Shown: positions 26,966-36,956, numbered from the stretch's first letter. The stretch: 64,000 bases of DNA from Bdellovibrionia bacterium (GCA_030424715.1 JAUHWH010000008.1:1-64000); one strand, 5' to 3'. Translations and numbers: made by a program. Notes: a model not told the origin generated them from the letters alone.

Positions 26966-28302
26966 AACTGAACTCGCTTCTTTCGAGGACGACGCTGAGC
27001 CTTCGTGATGGCCTCATAACGATAGCTGTTCACTTGCTCGATCATCTGGATGGCAACACCAACCAAAATCAGTAGGCTTGTTCCACCGAAGTAAAAAGGC
27101 ACATTCAAACGAGCGATCAAAATCGTCGGTAAAATACAAACAGCACTCAGATAAATAGCACCGACAACATTCACTCGCTCCATAACGGCAGAGATATAGT
27201 TTGCCGTGCTCTTTCCGGCCCGTACCCCTGGGATAAACTTTCCTGATTTTTTAAGATTGTCGGAAATCTCCTGTGGAGGGAAAACGATCTCTGTGTAGAA
27301 AAAGCAGAAGAACACAATCAATGCGACAAAAAGGATATTATAGAGACCACCACCGGTGGGACTCAAAGGATTCATATAGTCTTGAACCACCTGCACCCAA
27401 GCCGCATCTGAGAAACTCGATATTGTCGCTGGCATCATAAGAATAGAGCTGGCAAAAATAGGAGGAATCACTCCCGATGGGTTCACTTTGATGGGAAAAA
27501 AGCTGCCCATCATCTGCCCTTTGCCGCCGCCTTTTTGAGAGACGTGAATGGGTAAGCGCCGCTGAGAGACTTCCATAAAGATAATAAAAGCCACAACTCC
27601 AATCATAAAAGCGACCAGCATCAACCCCAACAAGCCATTGATCTGACCGTTGGCAACCAGAGTCCAAAGCCCCATCGCTCCACTGGGAATACCTGCAGCG
27701 ATACCAGCGTAAATGATAAGACTGGCTCCTTGGCCAATTCCGAATTCATCAATCTGCTCACCGAGCCACATGATAAAGCAAGTACCAGCCACCAAAGTAA
27801 TAACCGTCATCAACTGAAATGAGATCGCTCCAACTTGAGGATAGTAAAGAGCCTCTCCATTGGGTCCACTCTGCCCCATCAGCCAGCTCGAGATGGCATA
27901 CCCCTGCACCATTGCAAGCACCACTGTGGACCAACGGGTGTATTGGGTGATTTTTTTCTGTCCGTGTTGCCCCTCTTTTTTGAGAGCCTCTAAGTATGGC
28001 ACCGTTGCGGTGAGCAACTGAAAGATGATCGATGCCGAAATATAAGGCATGATCCCCAGAGCGAACACACTGAATTGGTTCAGGGCACCACCGGTAAAGG
28101 TATTAAAGAGACCAAACAGACCTCCTTGATTTTCAAAAAACGATTTTACGACTTCGCTGTTAATTCCCGGGGTGGGAACGTGGACACCTAAGCGATAGAT
28201 TAGCAGGCAAAAAAGGGTGAATAAAAGTTTGGTTCGAAGACCTTCATTTTGAAAAAGACTTTGTGTTTGAGCTGTTGCTGCCGACGATGATGCTTTTGCC
28301 AC
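26962..28302 (-). CDS. secY: Preprotein translocase channel SecY
   Basis: At 446 residues, the usual size, with ten hydrophobic segments. Family landmarks are GALNQFSVFALGIMPYI (about residue 72), the plug region PGINSEVVKSFFENQGG (about 45-60), and FLALIFFCFFYTEIVF-like TM8 followed by KKSGKFIPGVRAGK. It forms the protein-conducting channel of the inner membrane with SecE (gene at 56.2-56.6 kb here) and SecG. A GGAGGTAAG ribosome-binding site precedes ATG 28302. It lies 108 bases downstream of rplO, the largest internal gap of the spc section. Confidence 0.96.
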   Translation of the reverse strand: MAKASSSAATAQTQSLFQNEGLRTKLLFTLFCLLIYRLGVHVPTPGINSEVVKSFFENQGGLFGLFNTFTGGALNQFSVFALGIMPYISASIIFQLLTATVPYLEALKKEGQHGQKKITQYTRWSTVVLAMVQGYAISSWLMGQSGPNGEALYYPQVGAISFQLMTVITLVAGTCFIMWLGEQIDEFGIGQGASLIIYAGIAAGIPSGAMGLWTLVANGQINGLLGLMLVAFMIGVVAFIIFMEVSQRRLPIHVSQKGGGKGQMMGSFFPIKVNPSGVIPPIFASSILMMPATISSFSDAAWVQVVQDYMNPLSPTGGGLYNILFVALIVFFCFFYTEIVFPPQEISDNLKKSGKFIPGVRAGKSTANYISAVMERVNVVGAIYLSAVCILPTILIARLNVPFYFGGTSLLILVGVAIQMIEQVNSYRYEAITKAQRRPRKKRVQF

Positions 28303-28410
28303 TCTTACCTCCTGATTGAACCACCTGACAGTCAGAGGGTTCAGCCACAGAGAACTTTTGCATGCCCCCCATGGTCACTTTGATCCCTTGCAGGCACTTC
28401 AACCATCTCA

Positions 28411-28848
28411 CTAGATGATTTCGGCTTTACCGCCTGCTTTTTCAATTTCTGCTTTTGCTGATTCGCTGAATTTATGAGCTTTAACAGTCAGAGACTTTTC
28501 TAAATTTCCGTTGGCTAAAACTTTTAGCTTCTCAGTCTTTTTAAGAAATCCCTTTGCAATTAAAGTCTCAGGACTCACTTCACCTTCAAAACCATTCAAT
28601 TGTTGGAGATTGATGATAACATAGTTGTTTTTGAACTGAGTATTTTTAAAACCAAACTTGGGAAGACGTCTATGAAGAGGCGTTTGACCTCCCTCAAAAC
28701 CACGTTTTACTTTTCCACCAGAGCGCGCCAATTGACCTTTGTGGCCCCTTCCAGCGGTTCCACCCCAGTTAGAACCGTCACCACGGCCCACACGTTTTTT
28801 CTTATGCGTCGCACCTTTATTGGGTGCTAAATCTGCTAACAAACTCAT
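28411..28848 (-). CDS. rplO: 50S ribosomal protein L15
   Basis: I start it at ATG 28848 (SD GGAG), giving 145 residues beginning [39 protein letters not shown] and [18 protein letters not shown] are the glycine- and arginine-rich segments that thread into 23S rRNA. The C-terminal half is the globular domain. The start lies 1 base after the rpmD stop. Confidence 0.96.
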   Translation of the reverse strand: MSLLADLAPNKGATHKKKRVGRGDGSNWGGTAGRGHKGQLARSGGKVKRGFEGGQTPLHRRLPKFGFKNTQFKNNYVIINLQQLNGFEGEVSPETLIAKGFLKKTEKLKVLANGNLEKSLTVKAHKFSESAKAEIEKAGGKAEII

Positions 28849-28849
28849 C

Positions 28850-29035
28850 TTACTTCTCCACCTTGACATCTAAAAGATGCTGAACTTTCAAAATTTGGCC
28901 TCTTGTGGCCGGATGATCAGGCACAACAACTTCAGATTCGCGTTTTCTCAACCCTAAGCAGCGGACAGCGTCCTTTTGGGGCTGGGTACAACCGATCAAA
29001 CTTCTTTTTAATTTCACTCTAAATTGTTTTGCCAT
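28850..29035 (-). CDS. rpmD: 50S ribosomal protein L30
   Basis: This 61-residue protein starts [16 protein letters not shown] and ends [31 protein letters not shown] is the typical central segment. It is absent from some bacterial lineages; here it keeps its usual place between rpsE and rplO, 20 bases after rpsE and 1 base before rplO. Confidence 0.93.
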   Translation of the reverse strand: MAKQFRVKLKRSLIGCTQPQKDAVRCLGLRKRESEVVVPDHPATRGQILKVQHLLDVKVEK

Positions 29036-29055
29036 TTTTCTATCCTCAGTACTTC

Positions 29056-29520
29056 TTATTTGTAGGTTGTTAAAAATTCTTTGCCTTGCAGCTGAGAAAG
29101 ACCATTGATTGTGGCTCGCACAGCATTGTTGGCATTCCGAGTCCCAACACACTTCGTCAGGATGTCCTTCACCCCAACAGACTCTAGGATCGCACGAACA
29201 GGTCCACCAGCAATAACCCCTGTTCCAGGAGCGGCAGGCCTCATGACCACTTGGGCGGCACCAAAGATCCCAACAACTTCATGGGCAATCGTGCGTCCCT
29301 CAACAAGAGGAAACTGAACAAAGCCTTTTTTAGCGCTTCGAGAGGCTTTTCCGATGGCTTCAGGCACTTCGCCTGCTTTACCCATTCCAAATCCAACACT
29401 TCCGGCTCCGTTGCCAACGACAACTAAAGCTGAAAAAGAGAAACGACGTCCGCCCTTTACAACTTTGGCGACACGTCTAATTGAGACCACTCTTTCTTCA
29501 TAATCTGGGGTTTCTTGCAT
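29056..29520 (-). CDS. rpsE: 30S ribosomal protein S5
   Basis: At 154 residues, it has the double-stranded RNA-binding N-terminal domain ([42 protein letters not shown]) and the C-terminal domain with [15 protein letters not shown] and [19 protein letters not shown]5 lies at the mRNA entry and affects decoding accuracy. It starts 9 bases after rplR. Confidence 0.97.
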   Translation of the reverse strand: MQETPDYEERVVSIRRVAKVVKGGRRFSFSALVVVGNGAGSVGFGMGKAGEVPEAIGKASRSAKKGFVQFPLVEGRTIAHEVVGIFGAAQVVMRPAAPGTGVIAGGPVRAILESVGVKDILTKCVGTRNANNAVRATINGLSQLQGKEFLTTYK

Positions 29521-29529
29521 CCGCTTCTC

Positions 29530-29898
29530 CTAAACCTGTAGTCCAGCTTCTCTAGCACCATCGGCAAGAGACTTGATTTTTCCGTGATAAATATACCCAC
29601 TGCGATCAAAAACCGCTTTGGTAATATTCTTTTCTTTGGCTCGTTCGGCAATCAACTTTCCAACTTGGAGAGCAGCATCTTTACCTTTGCCTTTGATCTT
29701 ATCTTGCAAAGTCGAGGCGCTAACCAAAGTCTGCCCAGTGCTGTCATCAATCATCTGAGCATAGATGTTTTTTGAGCTCTTGAAAACACACAAACGAGGA
29801 CGTTCTTGTACGCCATCCACTTTTTTGCGGATCTTCAGCCTTTTTTTCATTCGGAGCTTCATTCGGTTGCTCCACTTTCTTTTAATCGTTACGCGCAT
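29530..29898 (-). CDS. rplR: 50S ribosomal protein L18
   Basis: At 122 residues with a basic N-terminus ([27 protein letters not shown]). [20 protein letters not shown] and the C-terminal [24 protein letters not shown] are family landmarks. It binds 5S rRNA. AGAGAGG sits six bases upstream of ATG 29898, supporting this start. It lies 15 bases after rplF. Confidence 0.96.
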   Translation of the reverse strand: MRVTIKRKWSNRMKLRMKKRLKIRKKVDGVQERPRLCVFKSSKNIYAQMIDDSTGQTLVSASTLQDKIKGKGKDAALQVGKLIAERAKEKNITKAVFDRSGYIYHGKIKSLADGAREAGLQV

Positions 29899-29913
29899 TT
29901 CAAACCTCTCTCA

Positions 29914-30456
29914 TTACTTACCAGCGGACTTACCTTCTTTACGGCGGATCACTTCATCACTGTAGCGAATCCCTTTACCCAAGAAAGGCTCTGGTGGTCT
30001 GTAGTTTCTTATTTTGGCAGCAACTTGTCCGACTTGTTCTTTACTGGCACCTGAAATGTGAACAGTGGTCTGCTTTTCAACTTTAATCTCAATTCCCTCG
30101 GGGATTGGAAAAATCACCGGGTGAGAAAAACCGATAGAAAGCTCGAGGTTTTTACCTGAAACCGACGAACGATAACCAACACCATTGAGAATGAGTGTTT
30201 TTGTGAACCCAGTGGTTACACCCGTTACCGCATTTTGCACTAACGAACGAAACAAACCGTGAAGAGCGCGACCTTTGGGAGTCTCTTCGAGTCTATCGAT
30301 AAAAACCTGGCTTCCCTCAACACGGGCTTTCACCTGTGGCAACATCTTCACTGTTTGGGTCGCTTTACCGCCCTTCACAATGACTTCGTTTTCTGGAGTT
30401 ACAGTAACTGTAACTTTACTATCAAAATCAACCGGATATTTTCCAATTCGTGACAT
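29914..30456 (-). CDS. rplF: 50S ribosomal protein L6
   Basis: At 180 residues with the two repeated domains of the family. MSRIGKYPVDF opens it, GVTTGFTKTLILNGVGYR is in the middle, and YRPPEPFLGKGIRYSDEVIRRKEGKSAG is the conserved C-terminus that contacts the sarcin-ricin region. It lies 9 bases after rpsH. Confidence 0.97.
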   Translation of the reverse strand: MSRIGKYPVDFDSKVTVTVTPENEVIVKGGKATQTVKMLPQVKARVEGSQVFIDRLEETPKGRALHGLFRSLVQNAVTGVTTGFTKTLILNGVGYRSSVSGKNLELSIGFSHPVIFPIPEGIEIKVEKQTTVHISGASKEQVGQVAAKIRNYRPPEPFLGKGIRYSDEVIRRKEGKSAGK

Positions 30457-30465
30457 ATCTATTAC

Positions 30466-30855
30466 CTACCAAACAACACAGAGTAGTTCGCCGCCAACAT
30501 TTTGTTCTTTGGCTTGTCCACCACTCAATATGCCTTTACTTGTGCTTAAAATTGCCATTCCGTAACCGGATCGTATATTAGGAACATCTCCTGCTTTCAC
30601 ATACTCTCGACGGCTCGGCTTACTGTATCTTCTCAAACGCTCAATCTTTGGCTTTCCTTCGTCGCTATAACGAAGATAGACACGCATCATACCCTGCTTG
30701 CTGTCTTTCACCACTTTGTAATCACCAATGTATTTTTGCTCACTCAAAACCTTAGCAATTCCTTCTCTCATTTTAGAGGCTGGAACATCCACTTTTTCAT
30801 GGCGAGCCGCTTGTGCATTTCGAATTCGTGTTAAAAAATCACCAATAGTATCCAC
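30466..30855 (-). CDS. rpsH: 30S ribosomal protein S8
   Basis: At 129 residues it starts MDTIGDFLTRIRNAQAARHEKVDVPASKM and ends SGGQAKEQNVGGELLCVVW, with STSKGILSG and GGELLCVVW as the RNA-binding hallmark. In relatives S8 binds 16S rRNA helix 21 and represses spc-operon translation. It lies 10 bases after the S14 gene. Confidence 0.97.
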   Translation of the reverse strand: MDTIGDFLTRIRNAQAARHEKVDVPASKMREGIAKVLSEQKYIGDYKVVKDSKQGMMRVYLRYSDEGKPKIERLRRYSKPSRREYVKAGDVPNIRSGYGMAILSTSKGILSGGQAKEQNVGGELLCVVW

Positions 30856-30865
30856 AATACTCTCC

Positions 30866-31051
30866 TTACCAGCTTGACTTGGTCACACCAGGAATCATCC
30901 CGCGACCGGCTAAAGTTCTAAAACAAATTCGGCACATCTGAAACTTTCTCATGAAACCGCGAGGTCTACCGCAACACTTGCAGCGGTTCACCTGTCGAAC
31001 CTTAAACTTTGGTTTCTTTTCTGCCTTAACGATCATTGCTAAGCGAGCCAT
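30866..31051 (-). CDS. rpsZ: 30S ribosomal protein S14, zinc-binding form
   Basis: A 61-residue short S14 with [14 protein letters not shown] and [17 protein letters not shown]. The C-x2-C ... C-x2-C pairs mark the zinc-binding form (type Z), as distinct from the ~100-residue zinc-free form of many Proteobacteria. It sits in the 30S head near the A site. It lies 8 bases after rplE. Confidence 0.95.
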   Translation of the reverse strand: MARLAMIVKAEKKPKFKVRQVNRCKCCGRPRGFMRKFQMCRICFRTLAGRGMIPGVTKSSW

Positions 31052-31059
31052 CTTTTCTC

Positions 31060-31599
31060 CTACTTCCTAAATGGAAAGCCAAAACTATCTAGTAATGCTT
31101 TCCCCTGTGTGTCATCTTTTGCTGATGTGCAAATTGTAATATTCATCCCACGCACTTTATCGACTTTGTCGTAATTGATTTCGGGGAAAACAATTTGTTC
31201 TTTAAGGCCCATATTGTAGTTGCCTCGACCATCAAAACCTTTAGGTGGCATGCCTCGGAAATCTCGAACCCGAGGAAGAGAAACCGAAATCAAACGGTCC
31301 ATAAAGGCCCACATTTTTTCCCGTCGCAACGTCACCGTTACACCGAGAGGCATTCCCTCACGCAACTTAAAGTTCGCAAGCGATTTTTTAGCTTTGGTGA
31401 TCACGGCTTTTTGGCCTGTGATCGCAGTCAGCTCTTCCGCCGCCTTATTCAAAACTTTGGAGTTTTGAACAGCATCAGGCAGGCAGCTGCTCAACACGAT
31501 TTTCTCGATACGTGGCACTTCCATAGCATTGGAAAGTCCCAACGACTTCATAATCGCAGGGGCCACTTCTTTCTGATATTTATCTTGCAAACGGTTCAC
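31060..31599 (-). CDS. rplE: 50S ribosomal protein L5
   Basis: At 179 residues, standard. [21 protein letters not shown] opens it; [32 protein letters not shown] and [20 protein letters not shown] are landmarks. It binds 5S rRNA in the central protuberance. It follows rplN by only 16 bases: rplX (L24), normally between the two, is not there. Confidence 0.97.
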   Translation of the reverse strand: MNRLQDKYQKEVAPAIMKSLGLSNAMEVPRIEKIVLSSCLPDAVQNSKVLNKAAEELTAITGQKAVITKAKKSLANFKLREGMPLGVTVTLRREKMWAFMDRLISVSLPRVRDFRGMPPKGFDGRGNYNMGLKEQIVFPEINYDKVDKVRGMNITICTSAKDDTQGKALLDSFGFPFRK

Positions 31600-31615
31600 T
31601 TTACACCTCGTCCAA

Positions 31616-31984
31616 TTACAGCACTTCAGGGGCTAGAGAGATGATCTTCACAAATTGCTTTGCTCGAAGCTCTCTGGCTACTGGTCCAAAAATACGCGTT
31701 CCAACAGGCTCTTTGTTTTGGTTGACCAAAACAGCAGCATTGTCATCAAAACGGATATAAGATCCGTCAGGTCTGCGAATTTGTTTTTTTGTTCTTACGA
31801 TCACAGCTTTAGCAACCTCACCCTTCTTGACTTTAGAAGTCGGGAGAGCAGACTTCACTGAAACAACAATAATATCACCAACAGAGGCTGTTCTTCTTTT
31901 AGAACCACCAATAACCTTGATACACTGAACTTCTTTGGCACCAGAGTTGTCGGCAACTCGCATTCGGGTTTGCATCTGAATCAT
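31616..31984 (-). CDS. rplN: 50S ribosomal protein L14
   Basis: At 122 residues, complete. [19 protein letters not shown] is the conserved start, [21 protein letters not shown] and [28 protein letters not shown] follow. L14 contacts the 30S subunit and the silencing factor RsfS. Its ATG overlaps the rpsQ stop (ATGA). Confidence 0.97.
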   Translation of the reverse strand: MIQMQTRMRVADNSGAKEVQCIKVIGGSKRRTASVGDIIVVSVKSALPTSKVKKGEVAKAVIVRTKKQIRRPDGSYIRFDDNAAVLVNQNKEPVGTRIFGPVARELRAKQFVKIISLAPEVL

Positions 31985-32262
31985 TGGGCAACTCCTATTT
32001 GCGCCGCCTCAACAATCTCAGCAATTTTCCAACGCTTCGTTTTGCTTAAGGCACGCGTTTCTACGATTCTCACTTTGTCGCCAGTTTTGGCGGAATTTTC
32101 GGCATCATGGGCCGTGAATACTGAAGTTCTGCGAACATATTTTTTGTATTTAGGGTGCTTAACCACTCGATAGACTTGGACTTTTACAGTCTTATCCATC
32201 TTGTCGCTAATCACATGACCCGTTACTTCGGTTCGTCTTCCACGTGTTTGTTCAGTCATCAT
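31981..32262 (-). CDS. rpsQ: 30S ribosomal protein S17
   Basis: At 93 residues, with the OB-fold start [23 protein letters not shown] and the landmark [18 protein letters not shown]. It binds the 5' domain of 16S rRNA. It lies 5 bases after rpmC and overlaps rplN by 4. Confidence 0.96.
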   Translation of the reverse strand: MMTEQTRGRRTEVTGHVISDKMDKTVKVQVYRVVKHPKYKKYVRRTSVFTAHDAENSAKTGDKVRIVETRALSKTKRWKIAEIVEAAQIGVAQ

Positions 32263-32267
32263 CTACC

Positions 32268-32462
32268 TCAGTTCGCCTTAGAATTTGCAGTTAAAGCCGT
32301 TCGAAGTCTGGCTATGTCCCGTCTCATCCCACGAATGGAAGTCGGGTTTGTTAATTGGCCCATTGCGTTTTTCATCTTCGCTTCAAACATTTTTTCTTTG
32401 GCTTCACGCATTTTTTTGTGGAGCTCAATAGTTGTTAGGTTTTTAATATCTTCAAATTTCAT
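32268..32462 (-). CDS. rpmC: 50S ribosomal protein L29
   Basis: At 64 residues starting MKFEDIKNLTTIELHKKMREAKEKM, all helical with ATG 32462 one base after the rplP stop. GQLTNPTSIRGMRRDIARL is the family's second-helix signature. It lies at the tunnel exit, next to L23. Confidence 0.95.
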   Translation of the reverse strand: MKFEDIKNLTTIELHKKMREAKEKMFEAKMKNAMGQLTNPTSIRGMRRDIARLRTALTANSKAN

Positions 32463-32463
32463 C

Positions 32464-32880
32464 TTACGCCTCAACTTCTCTAGCAATAAACTTTGTCTTA
32501 AACGGCATTTTCGAACCCGCTAAACGAAAAGCTTCTTGTGCTTGTTCTTTTGACACACCATTAATTTCAAATAGGACCATGCCCGGCTTAACAACAGCAG
32601 CCCAGTACTCAGGACTCCCTTTACCCTTACCCATTCTCACTTCGGCGGGTTTCTTAGAAATTGGCTTATGGGGGAACACGCGGATCCAAACTTTACCACC
32701 ACGTTTTACCGAACGGCTAATAGCAATACGAGCTGCTTCGATTTGACGAGACGTCATCCAAGCATCGCTTTGAGCTTGCAGACCAAAATCGCCAAAGTCG
32801 ACCTTGTTCCCACGGGTGGCATAACCTTTACGACGCCCTTTGTGCTGTCTTCTCCATTTGACTCTTTTAGGACTTAACAC
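32464..32880 (-). CDS. rplP: 50S ribosomal protein L16
   Basis: I start it at GTG 32880, which gives 138 residues beginning with [18 protein letters not shown], the normal L16 N-terminus. GAGGAGG lies six bases upstream. A longer frame from 32919 lies within rpsC and would add 13 unrelated residues. The start is inside the last codons of rpsC, a 14-base overlap. [10 protein letters not shown] and [25 protein letters not shown] are landmarks (the latter shortened to its core GKGSPEYW). L16 helps place tRNA at the A site. Confidence 0.95.
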   Translation of the reverse strand: MLSPKRVKWRRQHKGRRKGYATRGNKVDFGDFGLQAQSDAWMTSRQIEAARIAISRSVKRGGKVWIRVFPHKPISKKPAEVRMGKGKGSPEYWAAVVKPGMVLFEINGVSKEQAQEAFRLAGSKMPFKTKFIAREVEA

Positions 32881-33532
32881 GACCTGCCTCCTCGACTTCT
32901 TTCTGGGAAAGAACGTCACCTTTGTAGATCCAAACTTTTAACCCAATAATTCCGTAGGTTGTCAAAGCTTCGGCTGTTCCATAGTCGATATCCGCTCGCA
33001 AAGTATGAAGGGGAACAGACTTTTCGTTGTACCACTCAGTACGAGCAATTTCAGCGCCGTCAAGACGGCCAGAAACCTGAACTTTAATTCCTCGAACCCC
33101 ACCACGAAGGGCAGAAGCGATGGCTTTCTTAAGAGCTCGTCTCCAAGAAATACGCTTTTCAAGTTGAATGGCAATGTTTTCCGCAACGAGCTGCGCGTCC
33201 ACATCGGGCTTACGAACCTCTTGGATATTCACCCGCACTTCGTTTGGTGTCATGCTTTGCAGCTCATCGCGAAGAGCATCAATCCCAGCCCCTTTCTTAC
33301 CGATGACCACACCGGGACGAGCCGTTGAGATGATGACTTTTAACTTATTCGCAGCGCGCTCCATTTCGATTTTGGCAACGCCAGCGTGCTTCAATTTTTT
33401 CTTTAGGTGGTTTCGCAATTTCAAATCTTCATGAAGCTGATTTGCGTATAGTGTGCCCTGAGCAAACCAACGGCTTTCCCAAGTTCTGATGACTCCGACT
33501 CTTAAACTGATTGGATTAACCTTCTGACCCAT
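32867..33532 (-). CDS. rpsC: 30S ribosomal protein S3
   Basis: At 221 residues it has the KH domain ([17 protein letters not shown]) and the C-terminal domain ([23 protein letters not shown]). [14 protein letters not shown] is the conserved start. S3 lies at the mRNA entry channel. Its stop lies beyond the start of rplP; the two overlap by 14 bases. Confidence 0.97.
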   Translation of the reverse strand: MGQKVNPISLRVGVIRTWESRWFAQGTLYANQLHEDLKLRNHLKKKLKHAGVAKIEMERAANKLKVIISTARPGVVIGKKGAGIDALRDELQSMTPNEVRVNIQEVRKPDVDAQLVAENIAIQLEKRISWRRALKKAIASALRGGVRGIKVQVSGRLDGAEIARTEWYNEKSVPLHTLRADIDYGTAEALTTYGIIGLKVWIYKGDVLSQKEVEEAGRVKS

Positions 33533-33537
33533 GAGTA

Positions 33538-33870
33538 TTACCTTTCATCCAGCACGAGGCTAATATGACTTGATTTCTTCTTGATAACAAAAGCACGACC
33601 TTGCGCTCTTGGTTGGAATCTCTTTAAGAAAGGTCCCTTATCAATCATGATTTCTTTGATGTAGAGATTATCAATGTCGATCACTTCTTTCTGATCAGCG
33701 TTGGCAACAGCAGACTCAACTAACTTCTTGATAATCATTGACGGCTTCTTATTGTCAAAAGTCAGAATACGAATGGCATCGTTAACCATTTTTCCGCGAA
33801 CCATGTCAGCAACGATTCTTGCCTTTTGGTCTCCCACTCTTGCGTTTTTCAAACTTGCTTTAACTTCCAT
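33538..33870 (-). CDS. rplV: 50S ribosomal protein L22
   Basis: At 110 residues, [38 protein letters not shown] and [21 protein letters not shown] span the extended beta-hairpin that reaches into the exit tunnel. It lies 7 bases after rpsS. Confidence 0.97.
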   Translation of the reverse strand: MEVKASLKNARVGDQKARIVADMVRGKMVNDAIRILTFDNKKPSMIIKKLVESAVANADQKEVIDIDNLYIKEIMIDKGPFLKRFQPRAQGRAFVIKKKSSHISLVLDER

Positions 33871-33877
33871 GACTTAC

Positions 33878-34147
33878 CTACTTCTTCTTCTTCTCAGCAT
33901 GACCGTGGAATGTTCGGCTGACAGCGAACTCTCCAAGCTTATGACCAATCATGTTTTCGTTGACGTATACAGGTACAAATTTACGACCATTGTGAACAGC
34001 TAACGTCAAACCAATCATATCTGGAATAATAGTAGAACGACGAGACCAAGTCTTGATTGCTTTTTTGTCTCCACTTTCACTGGCAGTAACCACCTTTTTT
34101 AACAAGTGATCGTCAATAAATGGACCTTTTTTCATAGAACGTGCCAC
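33878..34147 (-). CDS. rpsS: 30S ribosomal protein S19
   Basis: At 89 residues. [19 protein letters not shown] opens it, and [22 protein letters not shown] and [18 protein letters not shown] are landmarks. It binds the 30S head with S13. It lies 11 bases after rplB. Confidence 0.97.
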   Translation of the reverse strand: MARSMKKGPFIDDHLLKKVVTASESGDKKAIKTWSRRSTIIPDMIGLTLAVHNGRKFVPVYVNENMIGHKLGEFAVSRTFHGHAEKKKK

Positions 34148-34158
34148 GTGCTATCTCC

Positions 34159-34983
34159 TTACTTCTTATTCCGACGTTTAATAATAAAACGATCAGTTGC
34201 TTTGTTGTTACGAGTGCGATGACCTTTACAAGGTTTACCCCAAGGCGTGGTGGGATGATTCCCTTTTCCGCGACCTTCACCACCGCCCATTGGATGATCA
34301 ACCGGGTTCATAGCCATACCACGCACGGAAGGACGTACTCCCTTCCAGCGCTTACGACCTGCTTTACCAATCGTTACGTTTTCATTATCAGTGTTACCCA
34401 CTTGCCCGACGGTGGCGCGACAAGTGGAAAGCACCTCGCGAACCTCACCAGAAGGCAATTTAACCTGGGCCATCTTACCAACACGACCAACAAGAGTCGC
34501 CTCTGCACCGGCTCCGCGACACAACTGCCCCCCTTTGCCAGGACGCAATTCGATGTTGTGAATGATGGTTCCCACAGGAAGCTCAGACAAAAGCAAGCTG
34601 TTTCCAGGCTTAATGTCCGCTTTTGAGGAAGCCACAACCGTGGCTCCAACTTCTAAGCCTACTGGTGCGATAATATAAGACTTGGCGCCATCAGCATAAT
34701 GCAAAAGAGCAATACGGCAGGTTCTGTTGGGATCGTACTCAATCGCCACAACCTTGGCTGGAACTTCTAGCTTGTTGCGAAGAAAATCGATCATACGATA
34801 TTTCTTTTTATGACCGCCACCTTGGTGACGGATGGTAATTTGACCAAAGTTGTTACGAGCTCCGGTTCTCTTTAAAGACTTCGTCAGCGCTTTTTCTGGT
34901 TTCGATTTCGTGATTTCACTGAAATCAAAACCGGTCATTCCACGACGACCCGGACTGGTGGGGCGAAACTTTTTAATACCCAT
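34159..34983 (-). CDS. rplB: 50S ribosomal protein L2
   Basis: At 274 residues. [30 protein letters not shown] and the conserved peptidyl-transferase-associated loop [17 protein letters not shown] (with His of NPVDHP) are clear. L2 is needed for subunit joining and peptidyl transfer. It lies 2 bases after rplW. Confidence 0.98.
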   Translation of the reverse strand: MGIKKFRPTSPGRRGMTGFDFSEITKSKPEKALTKSLKRTGARNNFGQITIRHQGGGHKKKYRMIDFLRNKLEVPAKVVAIEYDPNRTCRIALLHYADGAKSYIIAPVGLEVGATVVASSKADIKPGNSLLLSELPVGTIIHNIELRPGKGGQLCRGAGAEATLVGRVGKMAQVKLPSGEVREVLSTCRATVGQVGNTDNENVTIGKAGRKRWKGVRPSVRGMAMNPVDHPMGGGEGRGKGNHPTTPWGKPCKGHRTRNNKATDRFIIKRRNKK

Positions 34984-34985
34984 TG

Positions 34986-35264
34986 TTATGCTCCCTCAAA
35001 AATTGCAATTTTTTGACCCTTTGCCAACTTAACAAAAGCTTTCTTTTTGTATTTTGGTGGTCCAAATCGAGCGTGTTTTTTTAGCCAACGCGTTCGGTAC
35101 ACAAGAGTACGGACGTCTGTCACCTTCACGTCAAAAGCCTTTTCAACGGCCTCTCGCACTTGAAGTTTTGTCGCCGTCTTTTGAACTTCAAACACATAAG
35201 TGTCGAAGTCACTGTAAGACGAGGATTTCTCGGTCAATAATGGTTTTTTAATCACTTCGTACAT
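34986..35264 (-). CDS. rplW: 50S ribosomal protein L23
   Basis: At 92 residues, [19 protein letters not shown] opens it and [19 protein letters not shown] is the central landmark. It lies at the tunnel exit, where SRP and trigger factor dock. Its start overlaps the rplD stop by one base (TAATG). Confidence 0.96.
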   Translation of the reverse strand: MYEVIKKPLLTEKSSSYSDFDTYVFEVQKTATKLQVREAVEKAFDVKVTDVRTLVYRTRWLKKHARFGPPKYKKKAFVKLAKGQKIAIFEGA

Positions 35265-35890
35265 TACTCAACTCCACACTTTTCAGCGACTTTACCCAAA
35301 GAACCTTGGGAAAAAATCACAGCATCATACTTTAGAAGGTCATAAACATTGAGACCTTCTACTGAATTATATCGTGCTTTCGGCAAATTTCGCGAAGCAC
35401 GGTCAAACATGGCATCTCTGTTCTCGTCGATCATCAAAACTTTAGTGAGACCAAAGCCATCAAGGCGTTTCGCCAACTCTTTGGTTTTTCCGTCTTTTGA
35501 AGTCATGTCAGAAACCACAAACATACGACCTTCGTTGTTTAGGTAAGAGATGGCCGAGCGCAAGCCCAATTGTTTCACTTTTTTGTTAACGTTGAAAGAG
35601 TAGTCCCGAGGATGGGGTCCGTGAGCCACAGAGCCACCACGCAAAAGCATGGAAGCACGACTACCCTGACGAGCGTTACCCGTTCCTTTTTGCTTGTAAG
35701 GCTTAATGCTACTGGCCCGCACGTCACCGCGATTTTTGGTGTCATGGGTTCCGGCACGACGACAAGCTAGCTGCCAACGCACGAGAGTGTGGAGCACATC
35801 TTTACGAAGCTCTTCGTTAACGAGTTTCTCAGGCACTTCAACGTCGCCTGTCTTCTTTTTCTTCCAATCTAATACATCTACTTTAGCCAT
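35264..35890 (-). CDS. rplD: 50S ribosomal protein L4
   Basis: About 208 residues, starting MAKVDVLDWKKKKTG at ATG 35890 with AGGGTGAG seven bases upstream. A GTG at 35902 overlapping the rplC stop is an alternative that adds four residues. KQKGTGNARQGSRASMLLRGG is the landmark loop that reaches into the tunnel. In gamma-proteobacteria L4 represses the S10 operon. Confidence 0.96.
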   Translation of the reverse strand: MAKVDVLDWKKKKTGDVEVPEKLVNEELRKDVLHTLVRWQLACRRAGTHDTKNRGDVRASSIKPYKQKGTGNARQGSRASMLLRGGSVAHGPHPRDYSFNVNKKVKQLGLRSAISYLNNEGRMFVVSDMTSKDGKTKELAKRLDGFGLTKVLMIDENRDAMFDRASRNLPKARYNSVEGLNVYDLLKYDAVIFSQGSLGKVAEKCGVE

Positions 35891-35898
35891 GAGTTCGC

Positions 35899-36627
35899 TC
35901 ACCCTTGTTTCTGCATTTTAACAAGACCGTTGCGTGCACCGGGAACTGGACCTTTTACAAGGAGCAATCCTTCTTCAGCTTGCACTTCAACAACCTCAAC
36001 ATTTTTTATCGTGACATTCGCATCGCCAAAATGACCTGGCATTTTACGCCCGGGCATCACTCGTCCAGGGAAGGTACAGTTACCAATCGATCCTGGCTGA
36101 CGGTGAAAAGTCGATCCATGAGATGCGGGACCACCAGCGAAATTATAGCGCTTCATGACTCCAGCAAAACCACGACCCTTTGATTTCGCGGTCAATCTTA
36201 GTTTTTGTCCTTTTTCGAAAGTGGTGACATCCACCTCTTGCCCAACACGAACTCCCTCTGGAAGGTCTTGTCGAATCTCTCGTGTGAAACGAGCACCCTT
36301 GGAAGAGCCCGTCTGCTTTAGATGGCCCTTCTCAGCTTTCTTGGTGTTCTTTTCTGCTTTTTCAAGAAGAGAAATTTGCACAGCAGAGTAATCATCTGTA
36401 CCTGGATTTTTTATCTGAGTCACAGTCCAAGGCTTTACCTTGAGAACTGTTACTGGGACTTGCATACCATTGTCTGAGTAGACCGTGGCCATACCAATTT
36501 TGAAACCGTACATACCATTTAAAGCAACAGTGTTACTTGGAGTGGCTTCTTGAGTGGTTTCATTATTCTCAGCGGAAGCCTGTGTCTGTTCTTCGACAAC
36601 CTCTTCCGGTTTATTTTCTTCGCTCAT
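35899..36627 (-). CDS. rplC: 50S ribosomal protein L3, with acidic N-terminal extension
   Basis: The L3 core begins at about residue 39 with MYGFKIGMATVYSDNG and contains KGRGFAGVMKRYNFAGGPASHGS (shortened core: GFAGVMKRYNF) and GRVMPGRKMPGHFG. The first 38 residues are an extra tail rich in Glu, Gln, Asn and Thr (MSEENKPEEVVEEQTQ). GAGG upstream of ATG 36627 supports that start; the internal ATG has no ribosome-binding site. Total 242 residues against ~205-215 in most bacteria. It lies 11 bases after rpsJ. Confidence 0.95.
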   Translation of the reverse strand: MSEENKPEEVVEEQTQASAENNETTQEATPSNTVALNGMYGFKIGMATVYSDNGMQVPVTVLKVKPWTVTQIKNPGTDDYSAVQISLLEKAEKNTKKAEKGHLKQTGSSKGARFTREIRQDLPEGVRVGQEVDVTTFEKGQKLRLTAKSKGRGFAGVMKRYNFAGGPASHGSTFHRQPGSIGNCTFPGRVMPGRKMPGHFGDANVTIKNVEVVEVQAEEGLLLVKGPVPGARNGLVKMQKQG

Positions 36628-36638
36628 CTCTCATACCT

Positions 36639-36956
36639 CTATTCAGCAGAAAGTTTAATTTCAACATCAACACCAGCAGACAGGTCCAACTTCATCAGTT
36701 GATCAATCGTTTGCTGAGTGGGTTCCAAAATATCTAACAATCTTTTATGGGTTCTAATTTCAAATTGCTCACGGGCTTTTTTGTCCACATGAGGGGAACG
36801 CAGAACAGTGTATTTGTTCTTGCGCGTAGGAAGAGGGATGGGCCCAGCAATACGAGCACCGGTCCGGCGAGCTGTATCCACAATCTCACGAGTCGACTGG
36901 TCTAGCAGTTTGTGGTCGAAAGCTTTTAAACGTATACGAATTTTCTGACTCTGCAT
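36639..36956 (-). CDS. rpsJ: 30S ribosomal protein S10
   Basis: At 105 residues, [22 protein letters not shown] opens it; [30 protein letters not shown] and [19 protein letters not shown] are landmarks (core GPIPLPT). It lies in the 30S head and, with NusB, in transcription antitermination. It is the first gene of the S10 operon, about 105 bases downstream of the promoter -10 at 37058-37063. Confidence 0.97.
   Translation of the reverse strand: MQSQKIRIRLKAFDHKLLDQSTREIVDTARRTGARIAGPIPLPTRKNKYTVLRSPHVDKKAREQFEIRTHKRLLDILEPTQQTIDQLMKLDLSAGVDVEIKLSAE

Noticed and set aside
32881-32919. Upstream extension of rplP
   Set aside because: The 13 extra residues lie in rpsC and do not resemble L16; the strong GAGGAGG fits GTG 32880.
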